Shown in pieces: positions 15,691 to 23,032 of a DNA stretch of 32,772 nt. The position numbers and the translations under genes were made by a program. Positions within the stretch are counted from its first letter, which is position 1, and each line of letters opens with the position of its first letter. Location of the stretch: the NCBI GenBank assembly GCA_017457295.1, contig JAFTHS010000055.1:1-32772 (forward strand), given 5' to 3'. The notes under the pieces are model-generated. The model searched no databases and had not been told where the DNA came from. It was given only the letters and a program-made list of their open reading frames with translations. The DNA is from Paludibacteraceae bacterium. GTDB taxonomy: Bacteria; Bacteroidota; Bacteroidia; Bacteroidales; Paludibacteraceae.

Positions 15691-17640
15691 ATGTCTATCC
15701 GTTCTATCATACTCTATATATTTGCTATTATTGTATTGGCGTGCTCAGCTTGTGCTAATCGCGGTTCTGGTCCACAAGGCGGCCCTCGCGATACTATTCC
15801 ACCTGCTATAGTCAAAGAGAATCCTCTCAATGGCACACTTCATTTTGCAGCTAAGCGCATAGAGATACAATTCAACGAGTACATCCAATTAGATGATATT
15901 CAGAAGAATGTATTGATTTCCCCTCCACAGCAAACCCCTCCAGAGGTAAAAGCTATTGGTAAAACGCTATCGGTGGCCTTTCAAGAGGAATTGTTGGATT
16001 CTACTACATATACTATAGATTTTGGTGCTGCTATTTGTGATTACAACGAGAAAACACCTCTACTTGATTATGTATTTTCCTTTTCGACAGGGGATGTTAT
16101 TGATTCGTTAGCTATATCGGGTAGGGTATATAACGCACAAAACCTGAATCCTATGCCTGATGTGTTGATAGGTATTCATGGTAATCTGAGCGATACTGCA
16201 CTGAATACCATGCCTTTTGCTCGTATTACACGTGCCGATGCTGAGGGTAATTTTACGATTCATAATATTCGTGGTGGAAGTTATCGATTATATGCTCTCA
16301 ATGATATAAGTCGCGATTATATGTATCAACCAGGTGAAGCATTGGCTTTTGGTGATTCGGTAATTACTCCTTACTGGGAAAGACGTGAGGTGCAAGACAC
16401 TATTTGGCGAGATACGTTGGGAATTGATCGTGAGACAAGGGATACACTATTTACTCAGCAGATTGATACTATTCAAACGGTTACTCGCACATTCTTTTTG
16501 CCCGATTCATTGGTATTGTGGTATTTTGAAGAAGATAAGCAACGTCATTATTTCAAGGGTGTTTATCGCGAGGAGCAACATGCTTTTACCTTAATGTTTG
16601 CTACTGCACAAGATTCTATGCCAATCATTCGTTCGTTGTCGCCACAAGAACGTAGTATGATGGACAGAGATACAATGGCTATAGATTCATTGCCAACAGA
16701 TAGCGTGCCTGTAGATTCGCTGATGATGGATACAGCATGGGTGGATTGGATGGACTATGCTTTGCTGCAAACCAATGCTACATATGATACCATCACCTAT
16801 TGGCTCACCGATTCTTTGGCTATAGCGCAGGATAGCATATATTTGGAAATGACGTATTTGATTTCCGACTCGTTGTATAATCTTGTGCCACAAACAGATA
16901 CAATCTTAGCAGTTTATCGTCGTCCTCGTATGTCGGAAAAGGCATGGGAATCGCAGCAACGTCAGAAGCGTGAACGCAAATTGGAGTTGAAGACCAATAC
17001 ATCGTCTAAGTTTGAAATCTACGATACCATTCGCCTTTATTCGCCTTTTCCTATCGATTCTGTTCGTGCGGAGAAGATTCGTTTGACTCATAAGGTAGAT
17101 ACCATTTATCAATCTATGAAGATTCAATTGCAGCCACATGATTCTTTGCGTCAAACTATGTTGCTGATTGCTTCGTTAGAACCTGCTGAATCCTATAGAT
17201 TGACAATCGATTCTGCTGCTTTTGTGGATATTTATGGTAAATGCAATGATTCTACAGATTATTCGCTAAAACTAAAGTCATTGGATGAGTATTCCTCATT
17301 GCTAGTGAAGATGGCGCATTATGATTCTCGGGCTCGTATTCAGGTGCTTAACGAGAAAGATGAGGTAGTGCGTGAATTGCCTGCGTTGGAAGAGGGTACA
17401 AAGTTTGAATACTTAACTCCGACCACTTATTATTTGCGTTTGTATATCGACTATAATGGCGATAAACAATGGACTACAGGCGATTGGCTTAAGAAACGAC
17501 AACCTGAACCAGTATATTATTTCCCATCTAAACTAAAATTGCGTGCAAATTGGGATTTCGAAGAGAACTTTGATCATTTGGCTATTCCACAAGTAGATTC
17601 CAAGCCTAAAGCATTGCTGGGAAAAAGTAAGAAGAAATAG
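15691..17640 (+). CDS. Large lipoprotein with N-terminal bacterial Ig-like (SbsA-type) domain
   Basis: 649 aa. Signal with lipobox VLAC, lipidated Cys probably C18 (C21 possible). GPRDTIPPAIVKENPLNGTLHF to about residue 130 (FSFSTGDVIDS) is the Ig-like domain common in Bacteroidota lipoproteins. Next comes a carboxypeptidase-regulatory-like strand domain, ISGRVYNAQNLNPMPDVLIGIHG with FTIHNIRGGSYRLYALND. The middle is rich in Asp, Ser and Thr (repeated DSLP/DSVPVDSL around 325-345). The end, YYLRLYIDYNGDKQWTTGDWLKKRQPE, resembles a conserved tail of this protein type. Envelope protein, function not established. Confidence 0.8.
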   Translation: MSIRSIILYIFAIIVLACSACANRGSGPQGGPRDTIPPAIVKENPLNGTLHFAAKRIEIQFNEYIQLDDIQKNVLISPPQQTPPEVKAIGKTLSVAFQEELLDSTTYTIDFGAAICDYNEKTPLLDYVFSFSTGDVIDSLAISGRVYNAQNLNPMPDVLIGIHGNLSDTALNTMPFARITRADAEGNFTIHNIRGGSYRLYALNDISRDYMYQPGEALAFGDSVITPYWERREVQDTIWRDTLGIDRETRDTLFTQQIDTIQTVTRTFFLPDSLVLWYFEEDKQRHYFKGVYREEQHAFTLMFATAQDSMPIIRSLSPQERSMMDRDTMAIDSLPTDSVPVDSLMMDTAWVDWMDYALLQTNATYDTITYWLTDSLAIAQDSIYLEMTYLISDSLYNLVPQTDTILAVYRRPRMSEKAWESQQRQKRERKLELKTNTSSKFEIYDTIRLYSPFPIDSVRAEKIRLTHKVDTIYQSMKIQLQPHDSLRQTMLLIASLEPAESYRLTIDSAAFVDIYGKCNDSTDYSLKLKSLDEYSSLLVKMAHYDSRARIQVLNEKDEVVRELPALEEGTKFEYLTPTTYYLRLYIDYNGDKQWTTGDWLKKRQPEPVYYFPSKLKLRANWDFEENFDHLAIPQVDSKPKALLGKSKKK

Positions 17641-17665
17641 AGCGTTTTAGTCCTCATTATAACTG

Positions 17666-18322
17666 ATGTCCTCGATTAATCGTACTACATGGATTTTCTT
17701 GATATTTGGTTTGCTTGTGCAAGTCATTACTTTTTTGATCATGCCTGATAATCCGTGGTCGTTGGTCAGTGGTATGTTAGGTATTTGTTCGGTTGTATTG
17801 GGGGCGCAAGGCAATATATTGAGTTTTGTGTTTGGCTTTGCACAAGTGGCTACCTATACCTATCTTTGCTGTTTAGAGCGTTTTTATGCAGAGATCGCCA
17901 TCAATATATATTACTTTATTACAATGATTTACGGTGTGTATTGCTGGCGTAATCGTTTATCAAGCAATTCGTTGCAATTGCAAACTCGTCGTTTGCCTAC
18001 AAAAATTTCATCGTGTGCAATAATTCTAATCATTGTGTTATCTCTGCTAACGGGTTGGTTATTAGAACGCTATACTGATGATCCGCAGCCATATATGGAT
18101 GCTTTTACCACTGTGCCTGCCATTGCAGCACAATTATTGATGGTGCTGGCATATCGTGAGCAGTGGTATGTGTGGTTGGTGGTGGATGTATTGGCGGTAG
18201 TAATGTGGCTACGAGCAGAAAACTATTGTATGGCAGCACAATATGTCTTTTGGTGTGCCAATTGCGTATATGGCTATGTACAATGGACACGGGCTTTGCA
18301 GAAAGAGAGTGCGAATACTTAG
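17666..18322 (+). CDS. pnuC: PnuC-family nicotinamide riboside (or related vitamin) transporter
   Basis: 218 aa with about seven membrane helices. LVSGMLGICSVVLGAQGNILSFVFG, FYAEIAINIYYFITMIYGVYCW and EQWYVWLVVDVLAVVMWL carry the PnuC pattern, and YCMAAQYVFWCANCVYGYVQW is its last helix. PnuC moves nicotinamide riboside by facilitated diffusion, trapped by NadR-type kinase. Relatives carry thiamine or riboflavin; no TPP or FMN riboswitch is seen upstream and no kinase gene adjoins, so the substrate is not fixed by context. Its stop overlaps the convergent holin-like gene by 4 nt. Confidence 0.88.
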   Translation: MSSINRTTWIFLIFGLLVQVITFLIMPDNPWSLVSGMLGICSVVLGAQGNILSFVFGFAQVATYTYLCCLERFYAEIAINIYYFITMIYGVYCWRNRLSSNSLQLQTRRLPTKISSCAIILIIVLSLLTGWLLERYTDDPQPYMDAFTTVPAIAAQLLMVLAYREQWYVWLVVDVLAVVMWLRAENYCMAAQYVFWCANCVYGYVQWTRALQKESANT

Positions 18323-18813
18323 TTGGATTTGTTCTGAGAAAATAATTCGCGAATCAAAACCAGAATTTGCTGTAGTTGCAACCAATCTTGGCGAATATTG
18401 TTTATATCGCGTTCCACCATTTCTTTTCGTATATTGACCTGGCTACTGAGCAATTGTTTGTTTTGCTGGAGTGGGGTGTTGGTTTTCAATATCGTTTTGC
18501 TGAATTGTTTTTCTATAGGGCGAGTAAACCATAATTGTTTTCCGCACCAAAATATCAATGCTATCAGCATTATGGCTGCTGCAATAATGAGGTATGATGC
18601 CCACATTGGTAACCATTGTTCGAGCCATGCTGCAAAGGCAATGCATAGAAAGATGATACCAATAAGCACGAGTGATAGTGCGACAATGTAGCCTAGTATT
18701 GTACCTATTAATTGACTACTTTGCTCCACGCTACGCACCTTCAAAAGTTCGTATTGCGATTTGGCATATGATTGAATATCAGATAATAACTGATTGTAAG
18801 ATGATGTGTTCAT
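18319..18813 (-). CDS. Holin-fold (DUF1469/YqjE-like) membrane protein
   Basis: 164 aa from ATG 18813 (MNTSSYNQLL); the frame is open nine codons further but that start is less likely. Amphipathic N-terminus, two adjacent membrane helices (GTILGYIVALSLVLIGIIFL and MWASYLIIAAAIMLIALIFW), then a charged C-terminal tail: the arrangement of the so-called phage holin family protein found as a housekeeping gene in Bacteroidota. No phage genes are near. Downstream of a YtxH gene, as often in this phylum; the pair is thought to be envelope or stress related. Function unknown. Confidence 0.75.
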   Translation of the reverse strand: MNTSSYNQLLSDIQSYAKSQYELLKVRSVEQSSQLIGTILGYIVALSLVLIGIIFLCIAFAAWLEQWLPMWASYLIIAAAIMLIALIFWCGKQLWFTRPIEKQFSKTILKTNTPLQQNKQLLSSQVNIRKEMVERDINNIRQDWLQLQQILVLIRELFSQNKSN

Positions 18814-18847
18814 AGTTACTGGGATTAGGGAGTTGTACAATAATCAT

Positions 18848-18883
18848 AATCAGAGAGTTTAGTACAAACTAAACTCTCTGATT
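18848..18883 (-). terminator. 16-bp perfect hairpin after the YtxH gene
   Basis: Arms 18848-18863 and 18868-18883 (AATCAGAGAGTTTAGT and its complement) with a 4-nt loop, 7 nt after the YtxH stop on the minus strand. No strong T tract, so it may attenuate, or stabilise the upstream message, rather than stop transcription into the holin-like gene. Confidence 0.55.
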
Positions 18884-18889
18884 GCTTGT

Positions 18890-19153
18890 TTACTTCTTTG
18901 CAGCATCTTCTACTGCAGCTTCGATGTCGGCTTTGCAGTGGCAATTGCACATACCATTTTGGATACGGCTCATCACTTTGTCCACCAGGCGGTTGATTTC
19001 ATCAAGATTGAGGTTTTTGTACTTCTCGCGAGCGATAGCTGCGATTTCTTGGCGCAGTTCCGCGCCACTCTTCGGAGCTAATAGCAATGCTGCTGTGGCT
19101 CCTACTACTGCTCCTCCCAGAAGAGCCAATAGCATTTTGGTTAGATTTGTCAT
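18890..19153 (-). CDS. YtxH-domain small membrane protein
   Basis: 87 aa from ATG 19153 (MTNLTKMLLALLGG); the frame is open 29 codons further but that part would overlap the divergent kinase promoter zone. One Gly/Ala-rich helix, LLALLGGAVVGATAALLLAPKSGAELR, is the YtxH signature; a helical tail includes CNCHC near the end (three cysteines in five residues, unusual). Domain linked to envelope or general stress in other phyla. Only a degenerate -7 box (TGCCTTTG near 19197) is visible. Confidence 0.8.
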   Translation of the reverse strand: MTNLTKMLLALLGGAVVGATAALLLAPKSGAELRQEIAAIAREKYKNLNLDEINRLVDKVMSRIQNGMCNCHCKADIEAAVEDAAKK

Positions 19154-19244
19154 AGTTGGTTTAGTTAAAAGGTTTCGGAACAATTGCTCCTTATACATAC
19201 AAAGGCAAAATCTATGCCAAAAGAACACGGAATTATTCAATCAA

Positions 19245-19276
19245 TTTGCGCATATGAAAAAAAATCACTACCTTTG
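19245..19276 (+). promoter_or_regulatory. Promoter of sensor kinase gene
   Basis: TTTG at 19245-19248, 20-bp spacer, TACCTTTG at 19269-19276; extended box TTTGCGCATATG. ATG at 19302. Confidence 0.75.
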
Positions 19277-19301
19277 TGCCAAAATCAAGATATCTTTATG
19301 T

Positions 19302-20498
19302 ATGAAACGATTAAATTCTAATATATTGACTGTTGGAATAACCATCCTGCTGATTGTGGTAGTAGTGGTTAGTTCCTTGGTTACCAGTCATATCGTGGAG
19401 CAGTTCGAGGAAGAAGAGCAAAAGAAGATAGAACTCTGGGCGGAAGCTACGCGACAGTTTATTCTCGCAGGCGAGAATGATAATATTGATTTACTTCTCC
19501 AAGTCATGGAAGGCAACACCACCATTCCTGTATATATGGTGGATACCAACTATAATTTGCTACTATCGCGTAATGTGCCAGAACCTAAGCGCAATGTAGA
19601 AGCATTTTACGATAGCAAAATAAATATGCTGCGTGGCACGCAAGAGCCAATAGAAGTACGTATTTCTAATGATGTGGTGCAATACATATACTATGAACAA
19701 TCTTCTACGTTGCGTTGGCTGTCGTATTTTCCATATATTCAGTTGATTGTGATGCTTGCATTAGCTGGTTTGGCAGCCATTGCCTTGTTGATGGTACAGC
19801 GTAGCGAGAAGAATAGTTTGTGGGTTGGACTTTCCAAAGAAACGGCTCACCAACTCGGCACGCCTATCTCCTCGCTCAATGCATGGAATGAACTGCTGAA
19901 AGCTACTTACCCCAACGACCCTTTGCTGCCGCAGATGGATGAGGATATTCGTCGCCTTCAGATGATTGCCGAACGTTTTTCCAAGATAGGTTCGCAGCCT
20001 ATATTGGAGCAACACGAAGTGTTGCCTATAGTACAATCTGCGATAGATTATATGCGTGTACGGACGTCCAATAAGATAGAATATAGATTAGAGGTGAAAG
20101 GCGCGGTCTGTGACAGAGACATTAATTTAGAGACAAGAGCTATGCTGTGTGCACCACTCTTTGAATGGGTGATTGAAAACTTGTGCAAAAATGCCATCGA
20201 TGCAATGGACGGAAAAGGAAGCATCACTATTGAGGTGAAAACGGAAAACGGCAAAGGCAAACCGGGAAACCTATATATTGATATTACTGATACGGGCAAG
20301 GGAATAGACCGCAGGAACTTCAAGCGGATATTCCAACCCGGTTACACAAGCAAGAAACGCGGTTGGGGATTGGGACTGAGTTTAGGCAAGCGTATCATCG
20401 AAGATTATCATCGAGGCAAACTCTTCGTGAAGCAATCGCAATTGGGTGTTGGTACGACGTTCCGAATCGTTCTCGAAAGCACTCTGAAAACTTGTTGA
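19302..20498 (+). CDS. Sensor histidine kinase, orphan
   Basis: 398 aa from ATG 19302, just after a good promoter; the longer open frame upstream is antisense to the YtxH gene. Two membrane helices (about 8-29 and 144-165) bracket a periplasmic sensor of about 115 residues. The H-box KETAHQLGTPISSL places the phosphorylated His at H183. ATPase motifs: N-box ENLCKNAIDAMD (N293, N297), G1 DTGKGID (D330), GWGLGLSLGK (354-363). Autophosphorylating signal transducer in the inner membrane. No response regulator is adjacent. The last 38 codons are antisense to the ispE tail. Confidence 0.92.
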   Translation: MKRLNSNILTVGITILLIVVVVVSSLVTSHIVEQFEEEEQKKIELWAEATRQFILAGENDNIDLLLQVMEGNTTIPVYMVDTNYNLLLSRNVPEPKRNVEAFYDSKINMLRGTQEPIEVRISNDVVQYIYYEQSSTLRWLSYFPYIQLIVMLALAGLAAIALLMVQRSEKNSLWVGLSKETAHQLGTPISSLNAWNELLKATYPNDPLLPQMDEDIRRLQMIAERFSKIGSQPILEQHEVLPIVQSAIDYMRVRTSNKIEYRLEVKGAVCDRDINLETRAMLCAPLFEWVIENLCKNAIDAMDGKGSITIEVKTENGKGKPGNLYIDITDTGKGIDRRNFKRIFQPGYTSKKRGWGLGLSLGKRIIEDYHRGKLFVKQSQLGVGTTFRIVLESTLKTC

Positions 20499-21275
20499 GT
20501 TTTTCGAGGACCCCGCAAACAAACCAAAGACTGTTGATCCTGAACCCGACATTGCTGCATATACGGCGCCTGCATCAAGCAGGCGTTGTTTGATTTCTGC
20601 TATCTCGGGATGGATAGGGAATACGGTTTGCTCGAAGTCGTTGATGAGCAAGGGGCGCATAATATCAAATGATAATCCTTCATGTAATGCATTTTTGATT
20701 TGTCCTTCTACCTCTGGATGACGAACAATACCTGCATACGCTTCTTTGGTAGATACACCGCAATTAGGTTTGATCATCATTAAGCGCAATCCGCTTAAAT
20801 CCAAAGATATAGGCGTTAGTTTGTCGCCGATTCCTTCCGCATAGCAGGGGGTGTTATAGATGAAAAATGGGCAGTCTGCACCCAATGGACGCACCTCCTC
20901 TGCCAATTGCTGTTGGGTCAGTCTTAGTTCGAAAATCTCATTGAGGGCGATTGCCATGTGCGCAGCATCACTGCTACCTCCACCCAATCCTGCACCAAAA
21001 GGGATATTCTTCTTGAAACGTATGCGCACATTGCCAACCTGCGGATATTTCGCCCGCATACGTTGATAACATTTGATAAGCAGATTATCTTCAGCAGAGC
21101 AATCTACGGCTAAACCTTCTTGACAAAACTCAAAATTCGTGCTACGTTCTACTTCTAATTCATCATGCAAACCATAAACAGGATAAAAGATGGTTTCCAA
21201 ATCATGGTAGCCATCCTCGCGTTTGCGTACAACGCGCAAGCCGATATTAATCTTGCAGTTAGGAATGAGTATCAT
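20382..21275 (-). CDS. ispE: 4-diphosphocytidyl-2-C-methyl-D-erythritol kinase
   Basis: Fourth step of the methylerythritol-phosphate route to isoprenoids; phosphorylates CDP-ME with ATP in the cytoplasm. 297 aa. Opening ILIPNCKINIGLRV holds the conserved Lys-Ile-Asn; the GHMP phosphate loop is PFGAGLGGGSSDAA (92-105); D134 in LGADCPFF is the catalytic Asp; SGSGSTVFGLF at 243-253 closes the core. A tail of about 42 residues follows GLF, longer than usual, and residues 260-297 are encoded antisense to the kinase gene. The start overlaps the upstream permease stop as TAATG. Confidence 0.95.
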   Translation of the reverse strand: MILIPNCKINIGLRVVRKREDGYHDLETIFYPVYGLHDELEVERSTNFEFCQEGLAVDCSAEDNLLIKCYQRMRAKYPQVGNVRIRFKKNIPFGAGLGGGSSDAAHMAIALNEIFELRLTQQQLAEEVRPLGADCPFFIYNTPCYAEGIGDKLTPISLDLSGLRLMMIKPNCGVSTKEAYAGIVRHPEVEGQIKNALHEGLSFDIMRPLLINDFEQTVFPIHPEIAEIKQRLLDAGAVYAAMSGSGSTVFGLFAGSSKNSTSFQSAFENDSERRTNTQLRLLHEEFASMIIFDDTLA

Positions 21276-22132
21276 TACACTGTATCCATAAAGGATTTTT
21301 GCACCTTATTGAATATTATGATACCAATGGTAAGTAGCACTACCATAAAGCCAAAACTATAACCAAGCATCCACCATTCATGGTTGCCGACGCCCAACAT
21401 GCCATACTTGAAGAACTCTACAATACCAGTCAGTGGGTTGAGTTGCATTACGAGGCGTAGTGTCTCGTTGGTAATAGTAGAAAGCGGATAAATCACTGGT
21501 GTGGCATACATCCAAAGACTGACAAAGAAACTGAGCAGCAATTGCAAGTCGCGGTACTTGGTTGTCATACTGGAGAATAAGATACCGAAGCCCAGTGCCA
21601 ATCCTGCTAACATAGCAACCAACACAGGCAGAAGCAAAGCGTAGAGATTGGGTTGGATATGGACATCAGTAAAAATCACATAATATAAATATACCACCAA
21701 GAAGAGCGAAAACTGAATACCAAAGCGTACTAAATTGCTAATCACATCGCTCAAAGGAGTTACCAAACGAGGGAAATATACCTTGCCAAATATTCCCGCA
21801 TTGCTAACAAAAGTATTAGAGGTTTTGGTCAAACAATCTGCAAAATATTGCCAAAAACTGATACCTGCTAAATAGAAAAGAGGTTGGGGTAGTCCATCGG
21901 TAGAAATCTTAGCAATACCTCCAAAAACAACCATATACATGACAGTAGTCATCAGTGGTTGAATAACAAACCATAGAGGACCAAGGATAGTTTGCTTGTA
22001 TTGTGTGATGATATTGCGCTTTACGAACAACGTCATCAAATCGCGGTAGCGCCATATCTCTTTAAAATCTACGGATAGTAACTTATCTTTCGGACGAATC
22101 TCTGTCGTCCACTTTTCTTCTTTTTCTAACAT
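21275..22132 (-). CDS. ABC-2 type polysaccharide/LPS export permease (Wzm/KpsM-like)
   Basis: 285 aa from ATG 22132 (MLEKEEKWTTEIRP); the frame is open 61 codons further, through the promoter and the divergent rplS promoter, so that part is rejected. Six predicted helices. RYRDLMTLFVKRNIITQYKQTILGPLWFVIQPL is the typical cytoplasmic entry of the family, and YATPVIYPLS and LNPLTGIVEFFKYGMLG are conserved. Exports lipid-linked O-antigen or other glycan with an ATPase (Wzt/TagH type), which is not in this window. Coupled to ispE by a 1-nt overlap. Confidence 0.9.
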   Translation of the reverse strand: MLEKEEKWTTEIRPKDKLLSVDFKEIWRYRDLMTLFVKRNIITQYKQTILGPLWFVIQPLMTTVMYMVVFGGIAKISTDGLPQPLFYLAGISFWQYFADCLTKTSNTFVSNAGIFGKVYFPRLVTPLSDVISNLVRFGIQFSLFLVVYLYYVIFTDVHIQPNLYALLLPVLVAMLAGLALGFGILFSSMTTKYRDLQLLLSFFVSLWMYATPVIYPLSTITNETLRLVMQLNPLTGIVEFFKYGMLGVGNHEWWMLGYSFGFMVVLLTIGIIIFNKVQKSFMDTV

Positions 22133-22150
22133 GTCTTTGCAAATTTGCTG

Positions 22151-22182
22151 CAAAGTTACTACAAAAAACGCATATACGCAAA
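22151..22182 (-). promoter_or_regulatory. Promoter of permease-ispE operon
   Basis: Minus strand TTTG at 22182-22179, 20-bp spacer, TAACTTTG at 22158-22151; extended box TTTGCGTATATGCG. Back-to-back with the rplS promoter, the two -33 boxes 16 bp apart. Confidence 0.75.
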
Positions 22183-22198
22183 TTTTTTTGCAGAATGA

Positions 22199-22230
22199 TT
22201 TGTGTATTTCAAAAAAATGTAGTACCTTTG
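22199..22230 (+). promoter_or_regulatory. rplS promoter
   Basis: TTTG at 22199-22202, 20-bp spacer, TACCTTTG at 22223-22230. Predicted start about 22237, giving a leader of 100 nt. Confidence 0.75.
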
Positions 22231-22236
22231 CAGCCG

Positions 22237-22337
22237 ATTTTCGACTATAGTCTCTGGCGATCAGCATAGAGCACGCTTTTTTGCGGCTTGAACAGTAGCG
22301 TATACTATAGCCCACTAACCCATTAAAAAATAAAGAA
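22237..22337 (+). promoter_or_regulatory. Folded rplS leader, possible L19 autoregulatory element
   Basis: CTATAGT (22245-22251) pairs with ACTATAG (22304-22310), enclosing a region with GATCAGC, GCACGC and GCGGCTTG segments. L19 leaders that control their own gene are known in Firmicutes and Flavobacteria; a comparable role is inferred here from position and pairing only. Confidence 0.4.
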
Positions 22338-22691
22338 ATGGATTTAATGAAAATTGCCGAAGAGGCATTCGCTGGCGAGAAGAAAGAGTTTCCAGCATTC
22401 GCTGCAGGTGATCAAGTGACTGTGGCTTATCGTATTAAAGAAGGTAACAAGGAGCGTATCCAAGAGTTCCGCGGTGATGTTATTTGCATCCACGGTAGCG
22501 GTGACAAGAAGCGCTTTACTGTTCGTAAGATGTCAGGTAACGTTGGTGTAGAGCGTATCTTCCCAATGGATAGCCCATTCATCGAGAACATCACCGTTAA
22601 CAAATACGGTAAAGTTCGTCGCTCTAAATTGTACTACTTGCGTGCTCTTACTGGTAAGAAAGCTCGTATTCCAGAGCGCCGCGTGAAGTAA
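22338..22691 (+). CDS. rplS: Large ribosomal subunit protein bL19
   Basis: 117 aa, normal length. [40 protein letters not shown] and [20 protein letters not shown] are the L19 hallmarks; the protein sits at the interface of the two ribosomal subunits. Own promoter and 100-nt leader. Followed by tRNA-Gln and a terminator, probably in the same transcript. Confidence 0.98.
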   Translation: MDLMKIAEEAFAGEKKEFPAFAAGDQVTVAYRIKEGNKERIQEFRGDVICIHGSGDKKRFTVRKMSGNVGVERIFPMDSPFIENITVNKYGKVRRSKLYYLRALTGKKARIPERRVK

Positions 22692-22701
22692 CAAGGCAGG
22701 A

Positions 22702-22747
22702 TATCGGTTATCGGTAGTCGGATAGCGGTTATCGATAATCGATTATC
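22702..22747. repeat. Degenerate heptanucleotide tandem repeat
   Basis: Successive 7-mers TATCGGT, TATCGGT, AGTCGGA, TAGCGGT, TATCGAT, AATCGAT, then TATC, between rplS and tRNA-Gln. The gap to the next gene (22692-23032) otherwise holds the tRNA, its terminator and the 23033 promoter. Confidence 0.65.
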
Positions 22748-22753
22748 AAGCAT

Positions 22754-22824
22754 TGCCAAATGGTGTAATGGTAGCACTACAGATTCTGGTTCTGTCTGTC
22801 TGGGTTCGAGTCCTAGTTTGGCAA
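22754..22824 (+). tRNA. tRNA-Gln (anticodon CUG)
   Basis: Acceptor arms TGCCAAA (22754-22760) and TTTGGCA (22817-22823) with discriminator A at 22824; D-arm TGTAATGGTAGCA; anticodon stem ACAGA/TCTGT with loop TTCTGGT, anticodon CTG; T-arm GGTTCGAGTCC. 71 nt, no encoded CCA. All arms pair. The anticodon was read from the loop by eye. Confidence 0.95.
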
Positions 22825-22825
22825 C

Positions 22826-22864
22826 AAAAAGTCGGATTGAGAAAATCTCAGTCCGACTTTTTTT
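22826..22864 (+). terminator. Intrinsic terminator after tRNA-Gln
   Basis: AAAAAGTCGGA pairs with TCCGACTTTTT, extended inward by TGAGA/TCTCA, and ends in a T run. Ends the rplS-tRNA transcript. Confidence 0.9.
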
Positions 22865-22953
22865 GTCGCAATGATATTATTGGAATACGAGAGAAAATAA
22901 AATAGGCGAAATATATGTTTAATAACAATTTTTAACATTAAAACGTATTATAA

Positions 22954-22985
22954 TTTGTGTATTCCAAATATTTTTCTTAATTTTG
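22954..22985 (+). promoter_or_regulatory. Promoter of GH3-acyltransferase operon
   Basis: TTTG at 22954-22957, 20-bp spacer, TAATTTTG at 22978-22985, start codon at 23033. Confidence 0.65.
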
Positions 22986-23032
22986 CGGCGTAAAATAATA
23001 ATTAACGGAAATAATCACTAATATTTTAACTT

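Noticed and set aside
17641-17665. TPP or FMN riboswitch upstream of the PnuC-like gene
   Set aside because: Only 25 nt separate it from the preceding gene; no room and no motif.
18319-18813. Phage lysis holin or prophage remnant
   Set aside because: No other phage genes; this holin-fold family is chromosomal in Bacteroidota and sits beside a YtxH gene.
18882-19301. Long N-terminal extension of the sensor kinase
   Set aside because: It is antisense to the YtxH gene and precedes the mapped promoter; the kinase starts at 19302.
22133-22315. 61-codon N-terminal extension of the ABC permease
   Set aside because: Would run through its own promoter and the rplS promoter region; MLEKEEKW at 22132 fits the family.
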